A stretch of DNA of 5,983 nucleotides from Candidatus Poseidoniaceae archaeon. GTDB taxonomy: Archaea; Thermoplasmatota; Poseidoniia; Poseidoniales; Poseidoniaceae. Below the pieces are notes generated by a model, which saw only the letters and a program-made list of their open reading frames with translations, was not told the origin of the DNA and made no database searches. A program made the translations under genes and the position numbers. This document shows positions 1 through 4,916 of the stretch, one piece after another (position 1 is the first letter of the stretch; each line of letters opens with the position of its first letter). The stretch is taken from the NCBI GenBank assembly GCA_013330925.1, contig DUHJ01000138.1, positions 1 through 5,983 on the forward strand, in the 5' to 3' direction.

Positions 1-776
1 ACACCGTCACCGTCGAGGTCGTTGGTCGGGTCGCCGTCGTTGTCGCTGTCCACGGTCGGGTCGAGGTCGTTGGTGTCCCGGACCATCGCGGTAAAGGCCC
101 CACCAAGGTTGTCGACCAAGGTGTCGATGCGGTCTTGGTCTGGGATGGCGTATGCTCCGCCTCCGGGAACGTCGCAATCGAAACTTACCGGAATGCGGGA
201 CTGCAAGCCGTTCTTGCACATCGAGTTGTTGAACCGACCGTCAGCTGAGTTGGCTTCTTTGATGAGTTGGGCCGGTGAGAGGATCCACAGAATGCCGTCC
301 TCTCGTCCACGGTCGTCCTTGTTCCAGTCAATGCCCCGGCTCGTGGCTCCGGCATTGGCGTTTTCATCGTCGCCTTCAACCCATGAAATCTCCCTGAGGA
401 TGGCCTCGTCGGAGATGTTGTCCCCCAGACCCTGCCCCAGGGCAGCGTTGTCGGTTCGTATGTAGACGATGGCGATGTCCGTGGACCACTCTTCACGCAC
501 CTCGAGTAGGAGGTCGGTGGACTCGGCATCGTCCGGGAGGAAGATTTCGACGTCGTCGTCGATTTGGTCTTGGAAGGACATGCCCACCTGACCCAGCATG
601 CCCGCGACAATGAGGCACACGACCACGACCATACGCGGCGAGGTGAGCGCGGCGGTGTACATCCCCTCGAACCCACGTTCCATACGTTCCTTGGCCAGGT
701 TCGCGAGGCGGTCGCCGAGATCACGGACGCTCTTCAGGGCGGCAAGGGTCTCCGACCGGAGGTCCTCATCCACCAT
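1..776 (-). CDS. MMPL/RND-superfamily membrane protein, N-terminal part (runs off the left edge)
   Basis: An open frame of 258 codons with no stop runs from ATG 776 to the window edge, so the C-terminus is missing. The first 40 or so residues are charged and cytoplasmic-looking. One hydrophobic helix follows (about residues 48-66, VVVVCLIVAGML), and then a segment typical of MMPL/RND exporters just outside the first helix (residues 73-91, DDDVEIFLPDD). The rest is a hydrophilic extracytoplasmic loop with two cysteines (187, 201) that could form a disulfide. It ends in an Asp-rich stretch (234-258) resembling calcium-binding loops. Members of the family usually have two such loops and about twelve helices and move lipids or other hydrophobic substrates; the substrate here is unknown. 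ATG 776 is the first usable start after an in-frame stop inside the upstream gene; GTG 773 is possible. The gene starts 46 bases after the glycosyltransferase, on the same strand, so the two are probably co-transcribed. No Shine-Dalgarno site is visible. The family call rests on motif resemblance and topology. Confidence 0.8.
   Translation of the reverse strand, partial: MVDEDLRSETLAALKSVRDLGDRLANLAKERMERGFEGMYTAALTSPRMVVVVCLIVAGMLGQVGMSFQDQIDDDVEIFLPDDAESTDLLLEVREEWSTDIAIVYIRTDNAALGQGLGDNISDEAILREISWVEGDDENANAGATSRGIDWNKDDRGREDGILWILSPAQLIKEANSADGRFNNSMCKNGLQSRIPVSFDCDVPGGGAYAIPDQDRIDTLVDNLGGAFTAMVRDTNDLDPTVDSDNDGDPTNDLDGDG
13..74 (-). repeat. Direct repeat encoding Asp-rich, calcium-loop-like motif
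   Basis: A 14-base sequence (tcgaggtcgttggt) occurs identically at 13-26 and 61-74, a period of 48 bases or 16 codons. A second repeat, ggtcgggtcg, occurs at 24-33 and 54-63. In the MMPL-like protein these encode NDLD twice (residues 236-239 and 252-255) and DPT twice, around a DSDNDGD core. The D-x-D-x-D-G pattern resembles EF-hand, dockerin or thrombospondin type 3 calcium loops. More copies may lie beyond the window edge. Confidence 0.65.
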
Positions 777-779
777 GCA

Positions 780-796
780 CCGGGATTGTGCCCCGG
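780..796. repeat. Short stem-loop just before the MMPL start
   Basis: CCGGG (780-784) and CCCGG (792-796) can pair as a 5-bp GC stem with a 7-base loop. On the minus strand the structure lies between the glycosyltransferase stop and the MMPL-like ATG, ending three bases before that ATG. It could hinder initiation or simply be a chance structure in GC-rich DNA. Confidence 0.25.
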
Positions 797-822
797 GTTT
801 TGGACCTACGCCCTGCGCCGAT

Positions 823-1755
823 TCAATCGATGCCGAAGTGTTCGACGATCAGGTGGCGCAGGAGGCTGCGAACACCTTGGAGCACCAAGCCGGCCGCCAT
901 CAGGCTGAGGCCGAGGACGCCCACCCAAATGGCGGTCAGTCCATCGCCAAGGAAGGTGTCGAGGGTGCTGGTGACGTTCTGTGCCACGTTTAGCCCCATG
1001 GCCGCTCCAGTAGCGAAGAGGCCCATGCCTGGGAGGCCAAGCACGAGAAGTGGCTTCTTCTGGGAGAGGGAGATGATGGCCCAGGACAACACGGTGAAAC
1101 CATGGGACACTGCGGTGTAGTTGGACCCCTTGGGGACGTCGTAGCGAATGACGGTGGGGATTTCTTTGACGTGAAGTTGCTTCTCTTGGGCGTCTTCGAG
1201 CATCTCCAAGGAGAGCTCCATGCCTTCGGCGTCAAATCGCAGGCGATCCAATGCCCGTGCAGAGAAGGCACGGAAACCAGACTGAGTGTCACGGATGCCG
1301 AGTTCGTTGCTCAGGTTCGAGGTTGCGGTGATGACGCGGATTCCAAGCCGACGGTAGGCCGGCATGTGGGTGCCGCCCCCTCCCTCCACGAAGCGGGAGC
1401 CGATGGTGAAATCTGCCGTCCTTTCCTTGATCGGGTCAAGGAGGCGTGGGATGTCGTTCGTGTCGTGCTGTCCGTCGCTGTCCAAGACCACGAGGGCGTC
1501 CACGTCCATTTGCCTGGCGTGCTTGAACAGGGTCTTCAGGGCGCCACCATAGCCCCGGTTCACCCGGTGTCGGATGACGGTCGCTCCACATGCTTCCGCA
1601 ATACGGGCGCTGGCGTCCGAAGAGCCGTCGTCGATGCAAATGACCTCATCGACGTGCTCGAGCGCACGCATGACGACGGTACCGATGGTCTCCTCTTCGT
1701 TGAAGACCGGCATGCCCGCAATGACGCGGAACCGCTCAGAGCTGGGGTCTGCCAC
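823..1755 (-). CDS. Family 2 glycosyltransferase, dolichyl-phosphate sugar synthase (DPM1)-like, membrane-anchored
   Basis: This 310-residue protein has the GT2 (GT-A fold) motifs in order: MPVFNEEETI (15-24), DDGSSD (42-47), NRGYGGAL (66-73), the DSDGQHD metal and nucleotide-sugar motif (92-98), GSRF (119-122) and DTQSGFRAF (156-164). Two hydrophobic helices follow (about 236-258 and 272-295) with a short charged tail. This layout matches the DPM1/archaeal Agl-type enzymes, which transfer a sugar from a nucleotide sugar to a polyprenyl phosphate on the cytoplasmic face, for protein glycosylation or surface polymers. The exact sugar and acceptor cannot be read from the sequence. The start is GTG 1755: it is the first start codon after an in-frame TAG seven codons upstream, and a TATA-like box is centred about 25 bases before it. 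That implies a leaderless transcript. The MMPL-like gene follows after 46 bases and probably shares the transcript. Confidence 0.9.
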   Translation of the reverse strand: MADPSSERFRVIAGMPVFNEEETIGTVVMRALEHVDEVICIDDGSSDASARIAEACGATVIRHRVNRGYGGALKTLFKHARQMDVDALVVLDSDGQHDTNDIPRLLDPIKERTADFTIGSRFVEGGGGTHMPAYRRLGIRVITATSNLSNELGIRDTQSGFRAFSARALDRLRFDAEGMELSLEMLEDAQEKQLHVKEIPTVIRYDVPKGSNYTAVSHGFTVLSWAIISLSQKKPLLVLGLPGMGLFATGAAMGLNVAQNVTSTLDTFLGDGLTAIWVGVLGLSLMAAGLVLQGVRSLLRHLIVEHFGID

Positions 1756-1775
1756 AAGGGAACGGCCCTCAAAGT

Positions 1776-1784
1776 CCTATTTAG
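1776..1784 (-). promoter_or_regulatory. TATA-like box for the glycosyltransferase
   Basis: On the minus strand this reads CTAAATAGG, an A/T-rich island in GC-rich DNA. Its centre lies about 25 bases before GTG 1755. In archaea TFB/TBP-dependent initiation falls about 25 bases downstream of the box, so transcription would begin at or very near the start codon. No purine-rich BRE is obvious. Confidence 0.5.
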
Positions 1785-1816
1785 TCCATATTGACGAACA
1801 TAGGCGTTCAGGGTTG

Positions 1817-1847
1817 GACGTCACCCCTGCCGCAGCAGGGGGACGTC
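1817..1847. repeat. Strong imperfect inverted repeat (stem-loop)
   Basis: The left arm is GACGTC (1817-1822), one unpaired A (1823) and CCCCTGC (1824-1830). The loop is CGCA (1831-1834). The right arm is GCAGGGG (1835-1841) and GACGTC (1842-1847). This gives 13 base pairs with one bulge. It lies 41 bases past the stop of the 84-residue protein and about 33 bases upstream of the glycosyltransferase TATA-like box, both on the minus strand. It could be a 3' end structure for the former, an operator for the latter (GACGTC is itself palindromic), or both. No U-rich tract follows immediately, so a simple intrinsic terminator is not shown. Confidence 0.6.
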
Positions 1848-1888
1848 GGGCGCGCCAGCGGGCGTATGCTGTTCAGAAACGAGCGGAT

Positions 1889-2143
1889 TCAATCGACCAG
1901 TTGGCTGATCGTGGTCACCGCGCGCTCACCCTCCAGGACCCGCTGCAAGGCGCGCAGCGAGATGACGAGGGGCGCGTAAGCCCGTCCGTCGCTGGTGGTG
2001 TAGGTGGAGCAGGCCTGAATGGCCTCGATGTCGATCGACACCTTGAGCGCCCCCCCGGCGCCGCTCCTTCGGACGTAACCGACCAGCATGCTGGTCGTGT
2101 CCTCTTCCTTCGTTTCGTTCGTGTTTTCCTTTGTCTTGGGCAT
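1889..2143 (-). CDS. Small unrecognised protein, 84 residues
   Basis: I do not recognise the family. The start is ATG 2143, because GGAGG lies seven bases before it. An in-frame GTG at 2182 would add 13 basic residues but would put the Shine-Dalgarno site inside the gene. The first 18 or so residues are a polar, charged, probably disordered tail (KTKENTNETKEED). A compact region follows: a strand-like MLVGYVRR, a Gly-rich turn, KVSIDIEAIQACSTYTT, DGRAYAPLVI, and an amphipathic helix ending ALQRVLEGERAVTTISQL. There is one cysteine, no signal peptide and no membrane helix, so it is probably cytosolic. It is transcribed divergently from the epimerase across a 104-base spacer. It lies upstream of the glycosyltransferase on the same strand, but a stem-loop and a separate TATA-like box suggest independent transcription. 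Its coding status is supported by the Shine-Dalgarno site and protein-like composition. Confidence 0.7.
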   Translation of the reverse strand: MPKTKENTNETKEEDTTSMLVGYVRRSGAGGALKVSIDIEAIQACSTYTTSDGRAYAPLVISLRALQRVLEGERAVTTISQLVD

Positions 2144-2150
2144 CCTGTTC

Positions 2151-2155
2151 CCTCC
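2151..2155 (-). promoter_or_regulatory. Shine-Dalgarno site of the 84-residue protein
   Basis: The minus strand reads GGAGG followed by seven bases and then ATG 2143. This is the only textbook ribosome binding site in the window and it decides the start of this gene. It implies a leadered transcript, unlike the TATA-near-start arrangement of the genes at 1755 and 4813. Confidence 0.65.
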
Positions 2156-2247
2156 GCCTTTTCGGCAACTTGTCCGCTTCACCTCTAGGGTCTTGAAGCA
2201 CTTGGGCAGGACGAAAGGATGAACATTGACGCGCTTCAGGCCAAGGC

Positions 2248-3198
2248 ATGCGCTGGCTGGTCACAGGTGGAGCGGGCTTCATCGGTTCACACGTCGTCGA
2301 CCGTTTGGTTGAACGAGGTGACGATGTGCTCGTCCTCGACGATCTCTCAAGCGGCCGAAGGGAATTCCTGGCCCATCATCTCGACGCAGGTCGCGTCACC
2401 CTGCAGGTCGTTGACCTGACCGATTTTGAGGCAACGCTTCCCCATTTTGCCGGCATCGACCGGGTGATCCATCTCGCCGCAAACCCTGACATCCGACTGG
2501 GGACGCGCGTGACGGACACCGACCTCAGGCACGGCACCGTGGCGACCTACAACGTGCTGGAATCCATGCGACAACACGAGGTCAAGGACATCGCGTTCGC
2601 TTCTTCCTCTGTGGTCTACGGTGAGGGTGTTCCCTTGCCCACGCCGGAGAACCATGGCCCCTGCATCCCTATTTCCCTGTACGGTGCAAGCAAGGCTGCA
2701 GGCGAAGGACTGATCGGTGCTTACGTCGGAACCTTTGGCTTCAGGGCGTGGATTTTCCGCTTCGCGAACATCATCGGCGGACGAGGCACGCACGGGGTGA
2801 TCTTCGATTTCATTCACAAGCTCGTCGCCACGCCGGAGCGCCTCGAAGTGCTGGGTGACGGGCGTCAAGAAAAGTCGTACATGCTGGTGGAAGATTGTGC
2901 GGACGCGATGCTGCACGTCATGGAGCAGACCGATGCACCCCTGACCCTCATGAACCTCGGAACGCAAGACACCTGCTCGGTCCGGCGGATCGGTGAAATC
3001 GTCATCGATGTGATGGGCTTGACGGCGCGCATGGACTACACGGGCGGGGACCGCGGCTGGGCTGGGGACATTCCGAAGGCGCGCTTGGCCATTGAACGGC
3101 TTTTGGACACCGGATTCACGTTGACGTGCCAAAGCGAGGAAGCAGTGCGGCACACCGCGACCCTGCTCCTCAAGGAAATCGTAGGTCCACGCGATTGA
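2248..3198 (+). CDS. NAD-dependent sugar-nucleotide epimerase, GalE-like (extended SDR)
   Basis: This 316-residue protein has the usual length and motifs of extended short-chain dehydrogenases. The Rossmann glycine motif TGGAGFIGSH is at 6-15, and the acidic pair that binds the NAD ribose is in LDDLSSGRRE (30-39). LAAN is at 76-79, the catalytic Ser region ASSSVVYG at 118-125, and Tyr145 with Lys149 form YxxxK (YGASK). The later FRFANIIGGRGTHG and DGRQEKSYMLVED segments match the substrate-binding C-terminal half of archaeal UDP-glucose 4-epimerase-like proteins. It probably interconverts UDP-hexoses or related sugars in the cytosol, supplying sugar donors for surface glycans. The exact substrate (UDP-Glc/Gal, GlcNAc/GalNAc or uronic acids) cannot be told. 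ATG 2248 puts the Rossmann strand directly at the N-terminus, as in the family; only a weak AAGG precedes it. No TATA-like box is evident in the spacer to the divergent small gene. The thioredoxin-like gene starts 23 bases after it, so the three plus-strand genes may form one operon. Confidence 0.9.
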   Translation: MRWLVTGGAGFIGSHVVDRLVERGDDVLVLDDLSSGRREFLAHHLDAGRVTLQVVDLTDFEATLPHFAGIDRVIHLAANPDIRLGTRVTDTDLRHGTVATYNVLESMRQHEVKDIAFASSSVVYGEGVPLPTPENHGPCIPISLYGASKAAGEGLIGAYVGTFGFRAWIFRFANIIGGRGTHGVIFDFIHKLVATPERLEVLGDGRQEKSYMLVEDCADAMLHVMEQTDAPLTLMNLGTQDTCSVRRIGEIVIDVMGLTARMDYTGGDRGWAGDIPKARLAIERLLDTGFTLTCQSEEAVRHTATLLLKEIVGPRD

Positions 3199-3221
3199 AC
3201 TCAGGGTTCATAGCCAACCGC

Positions 3222-3911
3222 ATGCACCCGCGGCCCATGCAGTTGCATGATGACGAAGCCGCCGGCGTCACAGACAACCCACTCCTGATGGTGGTTGCAT
3301 TGGTCATTGCGGGCCTGATGATCGTCGCGGTCACCTCCGACCCCGTCGCCACCGGCACGGACATCGGCGACCGCGCACCGGAACTGACTTCGATGGCCTA
3401 TGACGGCGCCGGTTGGGCCAATTTTGACCTGTCGTCGTACTTCGACGAGACTTGGGTCGAAGGGCAGCCAGGCTCGTGGATCATCCTTGAGTTCATGGAC
3501 ACCGATTGCCCGTACTGCGTGCAAAGAGCAGGTGAACTTGGCGATTGGGATGCTGTTTTTGATGCTGAGAACCCTCAATGGGCCAACGAAGACGTGCAGG
3601 TCATCGCGGTCGCGGCAGAGTTGAACATCGCGGGACACGACTCTTCTCGAGAAGAAATTGAGGCGTTCCGAGACAAGTCAGCAGGTCACACTTGCGCGAA
3701 GCAGGATTGCAGCGCACGTGACGGTTCTGCCCACTCCTTCCCCTACGTGGACGACCTTTCACTTGACGCCATGGACACTTGGAAGGTGCGTGGGACACCG
3801 ACCTACTTTGTCATCCAGCCAGATGGAATCATCGCATGGACCAGCGACAACACGGCGCGCTACGCCGACGCCGGTGAGGCGGTCGCCGCTCTCGCGGTGG
3901 TGGATGCGTGA
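3222..3911 (+). CDS. Membrane-anchored extracytoplasmic thioredoxin-fold protein with CPYC
   Basis: This 229-residue protein starts with a short acidic cytoplasmic tail and one hydrophobic helix (about 21-38, LLMVVALVIAGLMIVAV), with the rest predicted outside. The redoxin domain follows: GDRAPEL (49-55), the strand IILEFM ending in DTDCPYC (Cys96, Cys99), and the RGTPTYFVI strand with the cis-proline at 193, then PDG. This is the order of AhpC/TSA, TlpA or thioredoxin folds. CPYC is unlike the CGPC of cytosolic thioredoxin; CPYC-type sites occur in glutaredoxins and DsbA-like oxidants. An insertion before the last strands carries a second pair, CAKQDC (Cys158, Cys163). The start is ATG 3222; ATG 3237 is possible. 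Starting farther upstream would overlap the epimerase and add a basic, non-homologous-looking tail. Its end overlaps the VKOR gene (GTGA), so it is probably the partner redox protein that VKOR oxidises. Confidence 0.85.
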   Translation: MHPRPMQLHDDEAAGVTDNPLLMVVALVIAGLMIVAVTSDPVATGTDIGDRAPELTSMAYDGAGWANFDLSSYFDETWVEGQPGSWIILEFMDTDCPYCVQRAGELGDWDAVFDAENPQWANEDVQVIAVAAELNIAGHDSSREEIEAFRDKSAGHTCAKQDCSARDGSAHSFPYVDDLSLDAMDTWKVRGTPTYFVIQPDGIIAWTSDNTARYADAGEAVAALAVVDA

Positions 3912-4549
3912 ATGCAAACGTCATCCTCGCGGTCGAATCCCTCCCCCTTTTGCTAGGATTTCTCCTGACCCTTCCGGTTGGGGGGAAAATTGCTCAACCA
4001 GTGCTCAACGTATGGCCGTCACTCGCTTCTCCACGTGGACGGATGACCGCTGGTTTGGTCCTCATTTGCCTTTCAGGCCTCGTCATCTCCACCCACACGT
4101 ATTGGATTCATGAAAAAATCACGGGAACCACGACGTCGTTTTGCGCAAGTGATTCCCTCTTCTCATGCGACGACGTGATCGGTCATGAGACCTACGGGTA
4201 CGCACCGGTCATCGGTTTGCCATGGGGTCTTATCGGCATGGGCGTTTTTGCAGCCCTTTTGTACGCGTCAATGATGGTCCAGAAAGAGCCTGATGCACCG
4301 GGTCGAACCCGTATGCTGCAGGTGCTGATGCTCTTCAGCGGAGGTGGGGTTCCAGTCATTCTGTTGCTCATTTCCTACGAGGTGCAAATCGAAAAACTGT
4401 GCCAGTATTGCAGCATGGCCCATCTGGCCAACGTGTTGGTGCTGGTGACTTCTGTTCGGATGTTCCGGGCCACACAAGACGACGCTTGGAGCAGGATGGC
4501 ACGTGCGGATCTGAGCCCTCACGTTCAAGGGCAATCCGAAGAAGCGTGA
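3908..4549 (+). CDS. VKOR-family membrane thiol oxidase (vitamin K epoxide reductase homologue)
   Basis: This 213-residue protein has about five hydrophobic helices (about 6-25, 47-66, 100-122, 138-158, 167-184). The four VKOR cysteines are present with family spacing: a loop pair Cys79-X7-Cys87, as in human VKOR Cys43/Cys51, and the active CXXC Cys165-Gln-Tyr-Cys168 before the last helix. The loop segment SCDDVIG followed by GLPWGLIGM matches the conserved SCDxV...GxPxxxxG signature. In bacteria and archaea such proteins pass electrons from a thioredoxin-like partner to quinone, so driving disulfide formation outside the membrane (the DsbB role). The start is GTG 3908, whose GTGA overlaps the stop of the thioredoxin gene, which suggests translational coupling. 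No strong Shine-Dalgarno site is present. The first helix is extra compared with the core four-helix VKOR bundle. The stop codon abuts that of the converging small gene. Confidence 0.92.
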   Translation: MNANVILAVESLPLLLGFLLTLPVGGKIAQPVLNVWPSLASPRGRMTAGLVLICLSGLVISTHTYWIHEKITGTTTSFCASDSLFSCDDVIGHETYGYAPVIGLPWGLIGMGVFAALLYASMMVQKEPDAPGRTRMLQVLMLFSGGGVPVILLLISYEVQIEKLCQYCSMAHLANVLVLVTSVRMFRATQDDAWSRMARADLSPHVQGQSEEA

Positions 4550-4813
4550 TCAGGGAATTGCGTCGCCTTCGTGGACCAAGTCACCGATGTCCTCGACCAT
4601 TTCGAGGCGAACCACCGTGATCTCGAGGTGACCTGCCTCTGGGTAGGCCTCTCGAATTTCCTCAATGAGCGCTTCTCGGACGCCGTCCGCATCATCTGCA
4701 ACAAGGAAGCTCAGGTGACGAGAGCGGTCTGAACCGTGCTCGACCACGTACTCAACGATCCACTCGCTGGATGAGCCTTCTTCCCACACCACGTCCCAGC
4801 CGTTTTGTTCCAT
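4550..4813 (-). CDS. Small acidic unrecognised protein, 87 residues
   Basis: I do not recognise the family. The protein has 23 Asp/Glu, only five Arg and no Lys, so it is strongly acidic. It has no signal peptide, cysteine or membrane helix. The pattern suggests a small alpha/beta domain: strands WDVVWE, SEWIVEYVVEH and SRHLSFLVA, then a helix ADGVREALIEEIREAY, then HLEITVVRLEMVE. The strand-strand-strand-helix-strand order could allow a ferredoxin-like or modulator-type fold, but that is a guess. The start is ATG 4813, with a TATA-like box centred about 25 bases upstream, so a leaderless transcript is likely. Its stop codon (4552-4550) directly touches the VKOR stop (4547-4549) on the other strand. 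The thioredoxin-like gene upstream on the same strand ends 93 bases before, with a possible terminator between them. Confidence 0.75.
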   Translation of the reverse strand: MEQNGWDVVWEEGSSSEWIVEYVVEHGSDRSRHLSFLVADDADGVREALIEEIREAYPEAGHLEITVVRLEMVEDIGDLVHEGDAIP

Positions 4814-4833
4814 GATACTACATCGCCACGGCA

Positions 4834-4843
4834 GGATATAGAG
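4834..4843 (-). promoter_or_regulatory. TATA-like box for the small acidic protein
   Basis: The minus strand reads CTCTATATCC, centred about 25 bases before ATG 4813. The spacing is nearly identical to that of the box before GTG 1755, which supports both as archaeal promoters with leaderless starts. Confidence 0.6.
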
Positions 4844-4870
4844 GTTTGCTCTCCAAGCATGGAAATATGC

Positions 4871-4916
4871 AGGAAAAGGGAAGAAGAAAGGGTTTTCCGG
4901 GAAGAATCATTCTTCC
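4871..4916 (-). terminator. Stem-loop and pyrimidine-rich tract after the anchored thioredoxin gene
   Basis: GGAAGAA (4900-4906) and TTCTTCC (4910-4916) form a perfect 7-bp stem whose 3-base loop (4907-4909) is exactly the TGA stop codon of the minus-strand gene. Beyond it on the minus strand lies a pyrimidine tract (CCCTTTCTTCTTCCCTTTTCC, 4871-4891). Archaeal RNA polymerase often terminates on U-rich tracts, with or without a hairpin. This one is mixed C/U, so the call is moderate. Confidence 0.45.

Noticed and set aside
185..724. 179-codon minus-strand frame inside the MMPL-like region
   Set aside because: It is a different frame of the same strand, rich in Arg, Ser, Thr and Pro with no membrane helix pattern. 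The frame from 776 gives a convincing MMPL N-terminus and stays open to the edge.
1102..1794. 230-codon plus-strand frame opposite the glycosyltransferase
   Set aside because: It is antisense to a gene with complete GT2 motifs and has no recognisable domain; long antisense frames are common in GC-rich genes.
2144..2182. GTG 2182 as the start of the 84-residue protein
   Set aside because: A textbook Shine-Dalgarno site lies inside this extension and points to ATG 2143.
2219..2419. ATG 2219 frame starting before the epimerase
   Set aside because: It is out of frame with the epimerase and its product is Ser-rich without motifs. The frame beginning at 2248 carries the Rossmann signature at once.
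2347..3153. 268-codon minus-strand frame opposite the epimerase
   Set aside because: It has a low-complexity His/Arg-rich product with no domain, lying antisense to a gene with full SDR motifs.
3126..3221. N-terminal extension of the CPYC thioredoxin-fold protein
   Set aside because: It would overlap the end of the epimerase and adds a basic tail; the start at 3222 gives a normal short tail before the membrane helix.
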